Of a DNA stretch of 64,000 bases, positions 22,738-32,183 are shown piece by piece. A model generated the notes under the pieces. The model worked only from the letters and a program-made list of their open reading frames with translations, made no database searches and had not been told where the DNA came from. The first letter of the stretch is position 1. Each line of letters opens with the position of its first letter. The stretch covers positions 1 through 64,000 of the forward strand of contig JANJUF010000062.1 of the NCBI GenBank assembly GCA_024710705.1, written 5' to 3'. A program made the translations under genes and the position numbers. The DNA is from Gemmatimonadaceae bacterium (GTDB taxonomy: Bacteria; Gemmatimonadota; Gemmatimonadetes; Gemmatimonadales; Gemmatimonadaceae).

Positions 22738-25123
22738 GGGCGCCCACGCCGGCGGACCTGCGGCGATCCAGCACCAGGCCCGCCCCGAAGAGTGCGAGCG
22801 CCAAGGCGGCCGCCAGCACGGTGATACCCCGCCCCGTTGCGTACGCTGCGGATTCGAACCGGAGCTCGATGGTCGTTGCCCCGGCCGGTAGCGCCACTGC
22901 CATGAGGGAGAGCATCGCGCGCTCTGCCTTGGCCGGCTGTCCGTCCACGCTGGCCTGCCAACCCGGATAGAAGTTCTCGGAGAGGACGAGCGCCGATCCC
23001 GCCGGTGCCGGCGCCTCGAGGGTCACACGGATCATCCCCGGTGCGTAGGCCGTCGTGCGGGCCCTGATGGACAGCGGCTCCGGCAGCGCCGTCAGCGGCT
23101 GCGCCGGTGTGTCGGACTCCGGGGCGATGAGCGCCACACTGCGGTACGGAAAGGTTGGGGCGCGGAAGGCGTCGTTCACGGCGTCATCCGGGAACTTGGC
23201 GATGACCGGGGCGACCCACGCGAACGGATGCTCGCCGGGCAATTGGTGCAGGTACACGGTGCTGCCGGCGGCGGTACGCACCGGCCCCAGCACCACGCTC
23301 GAGCCGGGAATCTCGGTGTCGGCGATGTTCGTGTAGATGTACTTCACGTTAAGTAGCCCCCAGATCGCCGGATTCATGATCTGGGAGTAGCCGTCTGCCT
23401 TCGCCACCAGCCGCTGATAGCGACCCAACTCGTTGCCGTGGTAGCCGAGCACCACGCGCACCCGGTGCGCCATCAATCCGTCGAAGTCGAGATTGGGGTC
23501 GTGATACACGCCGTCGCGTCCGAAGGCGTTGTTGATCACCCGTACCGGCTCCGGCTCCGCCTGGATGCGCTCGATGGCGGGATCCGACGCGTAGATCACC
23601 GCCGCCGGCTCGGAGAAGTTGAAGTACTTGCGCTCCACGCTCCAGAGGTCCGCCACGATGACGGCGGCGAGCAACCAGCCGCCCACCGCGCCGCTGAGCC
23701 GCTGCATGCCGATGGCCGCGCACACCGCAAGCGCCGCCGCCAGGAACAGGAACGACCGCCAGGCGCCCAGCACCACGGCGCCGGCATTGGCGTCCACGCG
23801 ATCCAGTTGCTGCGGCAGTGCGATGGAGAGCGCCAACTGCTGGAATACGCCGGCACTCGCCAAGAGTGCGATGCCGAGTCCCACGGCACCGGCGCCGATG
23901 AACCACTTCCGGTGCACTGCCCCGGCGAGCACCCGCTCGCTGCCCAACGCGGCGAGGGCCGCCACCGCGAAGGTGCTCACGAAGAAGATCGTGCTCGGCG
24001 CGCGGAAGAACTTCGTGCCCGGGACGAGCGCGAGGGGAATCTCATAGAAGGGCGTATTGCCGCCGAGCGCCCAGAGCGTGGAGACGATCACGAGACCGGT
24101 GAAGAACCAGAGGAGGCGCCGCCGCTCAGTTGCCAGGCCGCGGGCGAAGGCGGTCATCGCGAGCAGCAACACCCCTGCCCCGAGATACTCGGAGTGGAAG
24201 TGGATGCCGTTGCGGCCCCAGTACCGCTCAAGGATGCCCGTGAACTGCGGGAGGTATGTGTTGAACAGTTCCTCGATCGGCATCGAGTAGCTCACGGCGT
24301 GATCGCGCGTCATGCCGCCGGCGCGCGGCGACCACTCCACATATTCGCGTACGGGCAGGTACTGCACCGCACCGATCACCAAGCCGAGGATGACGGCGCC
24401 GAGGGCGAATCCCAGTCGTGTCAGCGCGTCTCGCCGGCTGAGCGCCGCCGCGCCGACGCCGCCGAAGGCGAGCATCAGTCCCCACGCGCCGGCGGCCAGC
24501 AACAGGTACTGCAGGAGTTGCGGATGCGGCGACAGCACTCCGAGCCCGATGACCGCTGCCAGCAAGCCCCACGCCACCCGCCGCCCGTCGCGGATGCCCC
24601 AGGTCAGCACGAGCAAGGCCACCGGGAGCAGCGCGCTCACGAACAACTTGCCGTCGTGTCCTGGCGAGACCAACGAGGCCACCTGCCCGCTCATCATGTA
24701 CGCCAGACCGCCAATCAGCGCGGCATGGAAGCTCAGGCCCAGCACGCGGAGGAAACCGTACGTGGCGACGCCGGCGAGCATGAGATGCAGGATCATGCCC
24801 CAGGTCATGGCCACGTCCGTGGGCAGCACCATCCGCAGCAATGCTGTCGGATAGAAGATGTCGCCGTGCATCGCCGCGATGTACGGCAAACCGCCCATCA
24901 GGTAGGGATTCCACTGCGGGATTCCCTCGCCGGCCCGCAGCGACGCGGCAGCGAATTCGCGAAACGGATATCCGGCGATGTACTGGTCGCTCACCGGATT
25001 CACGAGGAAGGCACCGCCCAGGGCGGGATACGACAGCGTGAGCGCCGCCACGATGCAGGCGAGCGCGGCCCAACCGAAAGCGTACGGAGGAGCGTCGGGA
25101 ATGCGAGAGGGGCTGGACGTCAC
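22730..25123 (-). CDS. Large polytopic membrane protein, YfhO-like (GT-C type)
   Basis: The 797-residue product has many transmembrane helices over residues 15-480, then a soluble C-terminal region with APAPAGSALVLSENFYPGWQA, a segment typical of YfhO-family proteins. Near the N-terminus NPVSDQYIAGYPFREF and IPQWNPYLMGGLP resemble the first extracytoplasmic loop of GT-C glycosyltransferases using lipid-linked sugars. The start is set at GTG 25123, which overlaps the upstream stop as GTGA; the ORF track continues into that gene. The neighbouring polyprenol-phosphate glycosyltransferase would be a natural donor-maker. Confidence 0.75.
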   Translation of the reverse strand: MTSSPSRIPDAPPYAFGWAALACIVAALTLSYPALGGAFLVNPVSDQYIAGYPFREFAAASLRAGEGIPQWNPYLMGGLPYIAAMHGDIFYPTALLRMVLPTDVAMTWGMILHLMLAGVATYGFLRVLGLSFHAALIGGLAYMMSGQVASLVSPGHDGKLFVSALLPVALLVLTWGIRDGRRVAWGLLAAVIGLGVLSPHPQLLQYLLLAAGAWGLMLAFGGVGAAALSRRDALTRLGFALGAVILGLVIGAVQYLPVREYVEWSPRAGGMTRDHAVSYSMPIEELFNTYLPQFTGILERYWGRNGIHFHSEYLGAGVLLLAMTAFARGLATERRRLLWFFTGLVIVSTLWALGGNTPFYEIPLALVPGTKFFRAPSTIFFVSTFAVAALAALGSERVLAGAVHRKWFIGAGAVGLGIALLASAGVFQQLALSIALPQQLDRVDANAGAVVLGAWRSFLFLAAALAVCAAIGMQRLSGAVGGWLLAAVIVADLWSVERKYFNFSEPAAVIYASDPAIERIQAEPEPVRVINNAFGRDGVYHDPNLDFDGLMAHRVRVVLGYHGNELGRYQRLVAKADGYSQIMNPAIWGLLNVKYIYTNIADTEIPGSSVVLGPVRTAAGSTVYLHQLPGEHPFAWVAPVIAKFPDDAVNDAFRAPTFPYRSVALIAPESDTPAQPLTALPEPLSIRARTTAYAPGMIRVTLEAPAPAGSALVLSENFYPGWQASVDGQPAKAERAMLSLMAVALPAGATTIELRFESAAYATGRGITVLAAALALALFGAGLVLDRRRSAGVGAHA

Positions 25124-26067
25124 GGCGCGGGGGGAGCGGGAACGCGTGGCGGACGCCACGCAACGAAGCAGAGTCCGGGAACGAGCTCGAGCAGGGTCAG
25201 CCACAGTCGCGATGCCACTACGAGCAAGGTCGCCTCGGGTCCCGTCGCGAGACCAGCCGCGACGAGCAACCCTCCCATCGCCACCTCACGCACGCCAATG
25301 CCACCGGGTGCAAAGACCGCCAAGAATCCGGCGAGGTACGACAGCGTGAAAACTGCCACATACGTCCCCGCATCTCCAGCCGCCGAAGGGCCCAGCAGGC
25401 CGATGGAGAGGACGCGGAAGGCCAGTCCGTAGAGGACCCACGCGGCCGCGCAACCGGCGGCAGCAAGCCAGACGGCGGCGGCGGGCAGCGTGGGTGCCAG
25501 CACGTCGCGTCGGGTCAGGCGTCCGGCGAGGCGAATGAGCGGTCCGAGCGCCCACGGGAGCGACGCCAGCACGACGCCGAGCAGCGCGACGGGGATCCAG
25601 AGGGACCCCCCCTCCGCGCCGATCAGCCGGAAGGACTCCGCACCCGACACCGCCACCACGCCGAAGCCGGCGAGCACATTGACCAACGCGATCACCAGCG
25701 ACGATCCCACGGCCGCGCTGGCCGGCACGCCGGCCTCGGTGGCCATCACGCCCATGGCGCCGATCTGCCACACCTTGCCCGGCAGATAGCGCCCGAGATT
25801 GGAGACGAACCAGATGCGGGTGGCGACGCCGAGCGGCAGCGCGGCGCCCCAGGCCTGCACCATCCCTCGCCAGGTCGCAATCAGGACGGCGTAGCTGACG
25901 AGCACGACGGCCGCCGATGCGGCGACGAGGCTCCACGACGGCGTCAGCGCCGCCTGCAGCACGCGCACCTCGGCCCAGTGCCGCAGCAGGAGCCGCGCGC
26001 CAAACCACGCCACCGCGGCGAGGAAGAGGACCTGCGCCACGCGGAGGGCGACGGCCCTACGATCCAT
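25120..26067 (-). CDS. Lysylphosphatidylglycerol synthase TM-domain family (UPF0104) membrane protein
   Basis: The 315-residue product is a polytopic protein of the AglD/MprF-N family. It has SNLGRYLPGKVWQIGAMGVM and the C-terminal APGGIGVREVAMGGLL, both typical of this family, with about eight helices. Such proteins act as flippases or in polyprenol-linked glycosylation. ATG 26067 is chosen from family length; it overlaps the upstream glycosyltransferase by 11 bases. Context suggests a role in exporting or using a lipid-linked sugar. Confidence 0.8.
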   Translation of the reverse strand: MDRRAVALRVAQVLFLAAVAWFGARLLLRHWAEVRVLQAALTPSWSLVAASAAVVLVSYAVLIATWRGMVQAWGAALPLGVATRIWFVSNLGRYLPGKVWQIGAMGVMATEAGVPASAAVGSSLVIALVNVLAGFGVVAVSGAESFRLIGAEGGSLWIPVALLGVVLASLPWALGPLIRLAGRLTRRDVLAPTLPAAAVWLAAAGCAAAWVLYGLAFRVLSIGLLGPSAAGDAGTYVAVFTLSYLAGFLAVFAPGGIGVREVAMGGLLVAAGLATGPEATLLVVASRLWLTLLELVPGLCFVAWRPPRVPAPPAP

Positions 26068-27226
26068 GGTCCGCCACCGATCGATACAGGGCGTGATAAC
26101 CGGCCGCGACGGTCGAGGGTGCGAAGCGGTCGAGCATGGCGGCGCGCCCGGCCGAGCCGTGGCTCGCCACGAGTTCGGGATGTGCATCGACGCCCTGGAG
26201 TGCGGCCGCGAGTGCCCGCAGGTCCTTGGGAGGGACGAGCACCCCACCCCACTCCGGAGCGACCACCTCCGGCAAACCGCCCGACCGATACGCAATCACC
26301 GGCGTACGGCAGAGCTGCGACTCCACGGCGACAAGCCCAAGGCCTTCCTGCGTCGACGGAATGACCGTGGCTTGGGCGCGCTGATACAAAGCGGGCAGCG
26401 CCGTGCGTTCGAGCGCCCCATGCCACGTGACTCGGGCGGTGACCGACAGCCGCGCCGCGAGGGCTCTGAGCGCCGCTTCGTCATCGCCGGCGCCGACCAC
26501 ATCGAGCGTCACGTGCGGTGGGCACCACGCCAGGGCTTCGAGCAGCTCGCCGAGTCCCTTCTGCGCGTTGAGGCGGCCGACGAAGAGAAAGCGGCCCGGG
26601 ATGCGCGTAGCGGGCTCGGTGGTGAAGAGCCGCGTATCGGCTGGCATCGGCGCAATGCTGATCCGCGCCTCCGGCGCCATCGCCCGGGCCTCGCCCGCCA
26701 AGAACGAGGAGACGGCAGTCACCGCCGCCGAGCGTGCCAGCACGCGGCGGAAGATGGGATGGACCAGCTTCACCCGGCGTGCGAGTCGCACGTCGCTGCC
26801 GTGCAGGGTGGTGACGACGGGCACCTCCTCCTCGAGACCGAGCGACAGCAACCCGGCCGGGAACCACCAGTGTGCGTGCACCACGTCCGGCGCGAAGCGT
26901 TCGGCGCTCCGGCGCACGGCCATCGTTCCGGCGGTCAGCATGCCAGCGAGTGCGCCCTTCCCTCGCAGCGAGCCCAGCACCTGCTCGGCCATGGTGCCGG
27001 TGTAGGCCAGCGACTCCATTCCGGACGGGGCGTAGCGGAACCGCCGGATCGGAATCCCGTCAATCTCCTCGTGCGGCGCCAACCCGGGCGCGGACGGCGC
27101 CAGCACGAGCAGTTCGCAGCCGCTGGCGCGGAGTGCGAGGGCGAGGCGATGCAGGAAGGACCCCGCGGCGTCGGCGGCGAAGCGCGGGTAGGCGTGCGTG
27201 ACGAAGAGGACGCGCTGGCCGCTCAT
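26057..27226 (-). CDS. Glycosyltransferase family 4
   Basis: The 389-residue product has a GT-B fold. The N-terminal domain opens with RVLFVTHAYPRFAADAAGSF and includes VVHAHWWFPAGLL. The C-terminal domain has FLFVGRLNAQKGLGELLEA and the nucleotide-sugar site PSTQEGLGLVAVESQLCRTPV. It transfers a sugar from an NDP-sugar with retention of configuration; donor and acceptor are unknown. Its ATG overlaps the end of the GT2 gene (ATGA). Confidence 0.9.
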   Translation of the reverse strand: MSGQRVLFVTHAYPRFAADAAGSFLHRLALALRASGCELLVLAPSAPGLAPHEEIDGIPIRRFRYAPSGMESLAYTGTMAEQVLGSLRGKGALAGMLTAGTMAVRRSAERFAPDVVHAHWWFPAGLLSLGLEEEVPVVTTLHGSDVRLARRVKLVHPIFRRVLARSAAVTAVSSFLAGEARAMAPEARISIAPMPADTRLFTTEPATRIPGRFLFVGRLNAQKGLGELLEALAWCPPHVTLDVVGAGDDEAALRALAARLSVTARVTWHGALERTALPALYQRAQATVIPSTQEGLGLVAVESQLCRTPVIAYRSGGLPEVVAPEWGGVLVPPKDLRALAAALQGVDAHPELVASHGSAGRAAMLDRFAPSTVAAGYHALYRSVADHGS

Positions 27227-28176
27227 GCCCCGCCGCGCTCACGGGCGAGCGCATCGAGACGACGGCGCAGTTCGCGCTGCTCGGCCCGCGTCACCGCCAC
27301 CTGCTCCCCCAGCAACCCGGTGGCGAAGAACACCGAGCCCAGCAGCAGGCAGGTCTGGATGAGCGTCCACACCCAGCGGAGTCCGATGCCCGACCACAGG
27401 AGCACGCCCAACGCGCCGAGTCCGGCCAGCACGCCCAGGGCGAAGAGCCCGGCACCCAGCATCCCGAAGGCCAGCAACGGTTTCTGCCCGAATCGGAGCT
27501 CGAACCACACGGCCAGCATGTCTAGCACGCCCACAGGAATGCGGCCGATGCCGAACTTGGATCGGCCGGCCACACGCGGGTACACCGCGATGGGAATCTC
27601 CGAGACCGTGTATCCCTGCGCGTGCGCGAGCACGATCATATACCGATGCCAATCGGGTCGCACGGGCTGGTCGTCCATGATCTCGCGGCGATACGCCTTC
27701 ACGTTGTTCAGGTCCCGCACCGGGACGTCGAACAGGGACCGTGACAACCCATTGTAGATGCGCGAGACGAAGGCCTTCTCGTAGTGTCCCTGCTTGAAGC
27801 CCGTCACCATGTCCGACGTCCCGTCGAGGATCGGCTGCACGAGGCGCGGGATGTCCTCCGGCTTGAACTGCAGGTCAGCGGGATAGAACACGAGGACGGC
27901 ACCGCGTGCGGCGAGATACCCGCTGCGCAGTGCGTCGGCGATGCCGCGCTGCGCGCGGTGCGTGACGCTGCGGAGCCAGGTGTGCTGCCGGATGAGGTCC
28001 GCCAGCACAGTGGCGGTGGCGTCCCGCGAGCCGTCGTCAATCACGATGACTTCGTAGCTGACGGCGTTGGCACGGATCATCGCGTCGCACTGGGCGACGA
28101 AGGCGGGAAGGTTCTCGGCCTCGTCCTTGGCCGGGACGAGGATGGAGACCTGCGGGGCTGCCGGGTGGGAAGTCAT
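27223..28176 (-). CDS. Glycosyltransferase family 2 with C-terminal membrane anchor
   Basis: The 317-residue product has a GT-A domain (VSILVPAKDEAENLPAF, VIDDGSRDATATVL, FYPADLQFKPEDI) followed by two hydrophobic segments from about residue 233. This layout matches polyisoprenyl-phosphate glycosyltransferases such as GtrB and ArnC. It probably charges a lipid carrier at the inner membrane. ATG 28176 is seven bases after the rpoN stop; the ORF track extends upstream into rpoN. It opens the glycosyltransferase cluster that follows rpoN. Confidence 0.88.
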   Translation of the reverse strand: MTSHPAAPQVSILVPAKDEAENLPAFVAQCDAMIRANAVSYEVIVIDDGSRDATATVLADLIRQHTWLRSVTHRAQRGIADALRSGYLAARGAVLVFYPADLQFKPEDIPRLVQPILDGTSDMVTGFKQGHYEKAFVSRIYNGLSRSLFDVPVRDLNNVKAYRREIMDDQPVRPDWHRYMIVLAHAQGYTVSEIPIAVYPRVAGRSKFGIGRIPVGVLDMLAVWFELRFGQKPLLAFGMLGAGLFALGVLAGLGALGVLLWSGIGLRWVWTLIQTCLLLGSVFFATGLLGEQVAVTRAEQRELRRRLDALARERGGA

Positions 28177-28183
28177 AGGCGGC

Positions 28184-29671
28184 TCAGAGTCGCTTGCGCA
28201 GCTGCGCCTTGAGAATGCCGAGTTCGTCGCGGTACTTGGCCACGGTGCGGCGGGCGATGCGCAGGCCATCGCGCCCCAGGATCTCCACCAGCGCCTGGTC
28301 CGTCAGCGGGTCGCGTGGGTTCTCCTCAGCCACCAGCTTCTCGATGGTGGCCTTGATGCCGCGGGCCGAGACGTCCTCGCCGTCGGCACTCTTGAGCCCG
28401 GACGAGAAGAAGAACTTGAGCGGCAGGACGCCACGCGGCGTCTGCGCGTACTTCTCGTTGGTGACGCGCGAGATGGTGGACTCGTGCATGCCGATGGCGT
28501 CGGCCACCTCGCGCAGCGTCAGCGGCTTCAGTCCCTGCACGCCACGCTCGAAGAAGTCGCGCTGCCGGTCCACGATGAAGTGCATCACCTTGAGCATCGT
28601 CTGTCGCCGCTGCTCGATGGCCTGGATGAGCCACTGGGCGGCGCTGAGCCGGCTGGTGATGAACTCCTTGTGCTCGGCGTCGAATCGCTTCTTGTCGCGG
28701 GCAATCTCCTGGTACGAGCGACTCAACCGCAGGCGCGGCAGGTTGGAGTCGTTCGTGAAGACCATGTACTCATCGTCGATCTTCTCCACCACGAGGTCGG
28801 CGACGACGTAATTGCCGTCACCCGACGAGAATGCACGGCCGGGCTTCGGGTTCAGCTTGGCGATCTCATCCGCCGCCGCCTGGGCCTCGCTGGGCGTGCA
28901 GCCGATCCGGCGCGCGATGTCGCTCCAGCGGTGGGCGATGAGTTCCTGGAAGTGCTCGCGCAGGATGCGCTCGGCGAGTGTGCCCACGAGCTTGGCGCCG
29001 GGCAGTTGCAGCATCAGGCATTCCTGCAGGTCGCGGGCGCCGATGCCGGGGGGCTCGAGCCCCTGGATGATCGCCAGCATCCGCTGTGCGTCGGCGAGGC
29101 CGAAGAGCGGCACCTCGCGCTCCTCGTCGGTCTGCTCCGCCGCCCGCAGGAGCACCTCGTTGATGCCGTGCACGATCTCGTCCAGCGAGGCCGCCAGGTA
29201 TCCTTCGTCATTGATGTTGCCGATGAACTCCTCGGCCAGGAGGCGGTCGCGCTCCGAGAGGTCCAGCAGCGAGATCTGGTCACGCAAATGGTCGTCGAGC
29301 CCCCGCGACTCCACCGTCACGCGCTCGAAGGGCTCGCGGTCATCGCTCTGCTCGCTCACGCCCCCGGTCTCCATCCCACCAAGCAGGATCTCCTCCCAGC
29401 GCGAGTCGTCCTCCCGTTCCTCCGCGGGAAGGCCGGGCTCGGGCTCGGGATCCGGCGTGTTTTGTTCGGAGAGTTCCGCGCTTGGGCTCTCGACGATCTC
29501 GTCGTCCTCTTCCTCCACCAGCTCGAGGAAGGGATTCTGCAGCAGTTCCTGCTTCAGGTGCTGCTGAAGATCCAGCAGGGGCATGTACAGCATGTCCATC
29601 GCCTGGTACAGGCGGGGATTGGCCCGGAGTTCCTGGCCCATCCGCTGGGACTGCTGCATGCCACCCTTCAT
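28184..29671 (-). CDS. rpoN: RNA polymerase sigma-54 factor
   Basis: The 495-residue product has the three regions of RpoN: a glutamine- and leucine-rich activator-interacting N-terminus (QHLKQELLQNPFLEL), an acidic spacer to about residue 105, then the core-binding and DNA-binding parts. The helix-turn-helix contains TLREVADAIGMHESTISRV and the C-terminal RpoN box reads ARRTVAKYRD. It directs transcription from -24/-12 promoters with bacterial enhancer-binding proteins. The order lptA-lptB-rpoN matches E. coli, but hpf and ptsN are replaced here by glycosyltransferases. Confidence 0.96.
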   Translation of the reverse strand: MKGGMQQSQRMGQELRANPRLYQAMDMLYMPLLDLQQHLKQELLQNPFLELVEEEDDEIVESPSAELSEQNTPDPEPEPGLPAEEREDDSRWEEILLGGMETGGVSEQSDDREPFERVTVESRGLDDHLRDQISLLDLSERDRLLAEEFIGNINDEGYLAASLDEIVHGINEVLLRAAEQTDEEREVPLFGLADAQRMLAIIQGLEPPGIGARDLQECLMLQLPGAKLVGTLAERILREHFQELIAHRWSDIARRIGCTPSEAQAAADEIAKLNPKPGRAFSSGDGNYVVADLVVEKIDDEYMVFTNDSNLPRLRLSRSYQEIARDKKRFDAEHKEFITSRLSAAQWLIQAIEQRRQTMLKVMHFIVDRQRDFFERGVQGLKPLTLREVADAIGMHESTISRVTNEKYAQTPRGVLPLKFFFSSGLKSADGEDVSARGIKATIEKLVAEENPRDPLTDQALVEILGRDGLRIARRTVAKYRDELGILKAQLRKRL

Positions 29672-30846
29672 GCGGACTCCGCGAATCGGGCGCGCAGACG
29701 GGTGGACAGCGTGGCGCCGAAATAGCGCTTGGCCACCGAGTCATCGAACACGAGGTCTCGCACCGGGCCCGATACCATCACCCGCCCCTCGAACATGATG
29801 TAGGCGCGATCCACGATGTCGAGGGTCTGCTCGACGTTGTGGTCGGAGATCAGGACGCCAATGCCGCGGTCCTTGAGCGAGGCGACGATGCCCTGGATGT
29901 CGTTCACGGCGATCGGGTCCACGCCGGCGAAGGGCTCGTCCAGCATGATGAACTTCGGCTGCGTCACGAGGGCCCGGGTGATCTCCAGGCGCCGGCGTTC
30001 GCCACCCGAGAGCGCATAGGCCTTGCTGGCCCGGAGGTGCTTGATGCTCAATTCGTCGAGCAGCGCCTCGAGACGCGCCTCCCGCTCGGCGCGGGGGATC
30101 GGCAGCGTCTCGAGGATGGCCATGATGTTCTCTTCCACCGAGAGCTTGCGGAAGATGGACGGCTCCTGCGAGAGGTAGCCGATGCCGCGGCGCGCCCGCT
30201 GGTACATCGGCATCCGGGTGATGTCTTCGCCGTCGAAGGTGATGACGCCGGAGGCCGGCGGGATGAGCCCCGCAATCATGTAGAAGGTCGTCGTCTTCCC
30301 CGCCCCGTTCGGGCCGAGCAGGCCGACGATCTCTCCTTGCCGCAGCTCCAAGGCCACCTCGTTCACGACGTTACGCTTCTTGTAGGTCTTGACGAGTCCC
30401 TGCGCCACGAGGACACTGTTGCCGCCGACGCGCTCGGTGGAGGCGTGCCGGCGGACCGTGGGGTGCTCACCGGTGGCCTGCAGCACGGCCTCCAGCGCGG
30501 GCCGATCCTGCTGGAACGCGACGAGGAATTCACCGGCCAGGCGGATCGCCTGCAGGTCGGCGCCGTGATCACCCATCTCGGCGATCGCTCCGCTGGCGAC
30601 CAGCCGCGGGAAGACCACCTTCAGCAGGTGGGAACGCACCTCGTCGCCGCTCAGTCGCCCGACTTCCCCTTGCGTGTCCTTCCCCTCGGCCTCCAAGGCC
30701 GCGAGATAATCGCTGCGGTAGGCCGCGAAGATCTCCCCCGCCGACAGCGTGCCGGACGCGTCGGCGCGACGGACAATCGATAGCAGGCAGAGCGCCGCCG
30801 ACCGGTCGCCTCCGGTCAGCCGATGGATGAGCTCGACGTCGCTCAT
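29668..30846 (-). CDS. lptB: LPS export ABC transporter ATPase LptB with N-terminal extension
   Basis: The C-terminal 245 residues are a standard LptB: Walker A GPNGAGKTTTFYM, Q-loop LSQEPSIFRKLS, signature LSGGERRRLEI, Walker B FIMLDEPFAGVDPI and switch histidine ISDHNV. It powers LPS extraction from the inner membrane with LptFG (not in the window). LptB is normally about 240 residues; here residues 1-145 form an extra helical domain resembling a winged helix (SGDEVRSHLLKVVFPRLVASG). The ATG overlaps the lptA stop, and the natural LptB boundary has GTC rather than a start codon, so the extension looks genuine. Confidence 0.93.
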   Translation of the reverse strand: MSDVELIHRLTGGDRSAALCLLSIVRRADASGTLSAGEIFAAYRSDYLAALEAEGKDTQGEVGRLSGDEVRSHLLKVVFPRLVASGAIAEMGDHGADLQAIRLAGEFLVAFQQDRPALEAVLQATGEHPTVRRHASTERVGGNSVLVAQGLVKTYKKRNVVNEVALELRQGEIVGLLGPNGAGKTTTFYMIAGLIPPASGVITFDGEDITRMPMYQRARRGIGYLSQEPSIFRKLSVEENIMAILETLPIPRAEREARLEALLDELSIKHLRASKAYALSGGERRRLEITRALVTQPKFIMLDEPFAGVDPIAVNDIQGIVASLKDRGIGVLISDHNVEQTLDIVDRAYIMFEGRVMVSGPVRDLVFDDSVAKRYFGATLSTRLRARFAESA

Positions 30847-32183
30847 GGGCGCTTCTCCCGGGCGCGTGCGGCGGCGCTGGTGTCGGCCGCCGCGGGCTCG
30901 AGGTAGATCCCCGACGCCTGCTCGCTCACGGTGACGCTGGACACCTCGCCGCTGTCGAATCGGACCAAGATGGACCGTCCGCGATTATAGCTGAGGTTCG
31001 GACTGCCCCGGCCCCCGCCGCTCGGCGGGAGTTGGTAGAAGGCTCGCGCCGCCCCGGTGGCGACGACCTCCCGCATCCGGGTCTCATCGCGGCCGAGCGT
31101 GGAGTCGCGCACGGTCTCGAACTGCGCCACCAGCCTGTCCCCGGCGATCCAGTCACGCTCGTTGCTGTCCACCCGCTGGGAGTCCACCACGGAGAGGGCC
31201 ACGGCGCTGCCGGTGGCGTGGAGGGCCTCGAGGCGCTGGCGCGGCATCCGCACGTCCATGGAGTCGGACTGGATCTCTTGGCCCTGTCCGACCGCCGTGG
31301 CCCGCGTGCCCCAGGCGAACACCCGCTGGATCATCTGCTCGGCGAACCGCAGGTCCACGGTGTCGCTGCGCAGGGTCAGCGAGTCACTCACGGCCACGCC
31401 AGAATCGGCCGCCACCACCCGTTCGAGCTGGCGGTCCTTGGACCACACATCAATGACCGTGCCCTCGAGCGTGAAGGTCCGCTCGCCCTTGCCGACGATC
31501 CGCGGATCCCGCAACAGGCGGATGAACTCGATGCCGTTGTCCACGGTGGCCGAGTCGGCAGTGGCACGCATGTCCGCGCGATCCACCACCACCCGTCCCG
31601 AGGCCCACACGAGGGAATCGTTGACGGACAGGACGCGGTCGGCAGTGAGGTCCGTCGAGTCGGCGTCCGTCCCCGATGCCGCGCCCGTCTCCGAGGGGCT
31701 CATGCGCACGAAGGGACGCCCGACCGCCACCCAGCTTGGCTGCGCCCGGAGCCCGGGCTTGGCGCGCGAGTATTCCATCCGCGGCCCGTTGAAGCGCGTA
31801 CCCGAGGAGGTGCGCCCCTGCACGTTGCCTTCGGCGATGAGGCGCTCCTCGATCGTGTAGTAGGTCATCTTGTCCGACGTCATCGTCACGCGTGCTTCCG
31901 AGTACTGCACGTTGTGGTACAGGATCAACAGCCCGCGGTCGGCGAAGTGCTCGGCGCTGTCGGCGAGCAAGCGGTTCCCCTGTCCCTCGCAGGTGGCGTC
32001 CACCACGCCCCCCACGTAGGTCGTGCGTCGTCCCGACGCATCCGTCACCGATGTGAAGCGCGTGGAGACGCCATTGCGCGTGACGCCGGTGATGACCACG
32101 TCGCAGGGACGCGAATCCTGCGCCGCCAAGGGCGCGGCGGACGCAGCGCAGAGGAGCGCGAGACCGATGCCGGGGCGGATCAT
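30843..32183 (-). CDS. lptA: LptA/OstA-like periplasmic LPS transport protein, long form
   Basis: The 446-residue product has a signal peptide (GLALLCAASAAPLAAQD, cleavage after about residue 21) and a beta-jellyroll OstA region. The latter is recognised by YVGGVVDATCEGQGNRLLADSAE and by repeats of the form ADSA, RVVVDRADMRATADSATVD and DKMTYYTIEERLIAEGNV. It bridges inner and outer membrane in LPS export. E. coli LptA has 185 residues; this is more than twice that and seems to contain two OstA-like stretches. It sits between lptC and lptB with 4-base overlaps on both sides. Confidence 0.85.
   Translation of the reverse strand: MIRPGIGLALLCAASAAPLAAQDSRPCDVVITGVTRNGVSTRFTSVTDASGRRTTYVGGVVDATCEGQGNRLLADSAEHFADRGLLILYHNVQYSEARVTMTSDKMTYYTIEERLIAEGNVQGRTSSGTRFNGPRMEYSRAKPGLRAQPSWVAVGRPFVRMSPSETGAASGTDADSTDLTADRVLSVNDSLVWASGRVVVDRADMRATADSATVDNGIEFIRLLRDPRIVGKGERTFTLEGTVIDVWSKDRQLERVVAADSGVAVSDSLTLRSDTVDLRFAEQMIQRVFAWGTRATAVGQGQEIQSDSMDVRMPRQRLEALHATGSAVALSVVDSQRVDSNERDWIAGDRLVAQFETVRDSTLGRDETRMREVVATGAARAFYQLPPSGGGRGSPNLSYNRGRSILVRFDSGEVSSVTVSEQASGIYLEPAAADTSAAARAREKRP

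Noticed and set aside
23438-25432. 664-codon plus-strand ORF opposite the YfhO-like gene
   Set aside because: Translation is a low-complexity run of H, R, E and Q typical of the reverse of a hydrophobic membrane protein.
26066-27757. 563-codon plus-strand ORF opposite the GT4 and GT2 genes
   Set aside because: Antisense shadow; the minus-strand frames carry clear glycosyltransferase motifs and overlapping start and stop codons.
28184-29671. Sigma-54 (-24/-12) promoters upstream of window genes
   Set aside because: By eye I found no TGGCAC-N5-TTGC match before any start codon; a computed scan would be needed to exclude it.
28067-29725. 552-codon plus-strand ORF opposite rpoN
   Set aside because: Antisense to a complete rpoN; no start signal or domain evidence.
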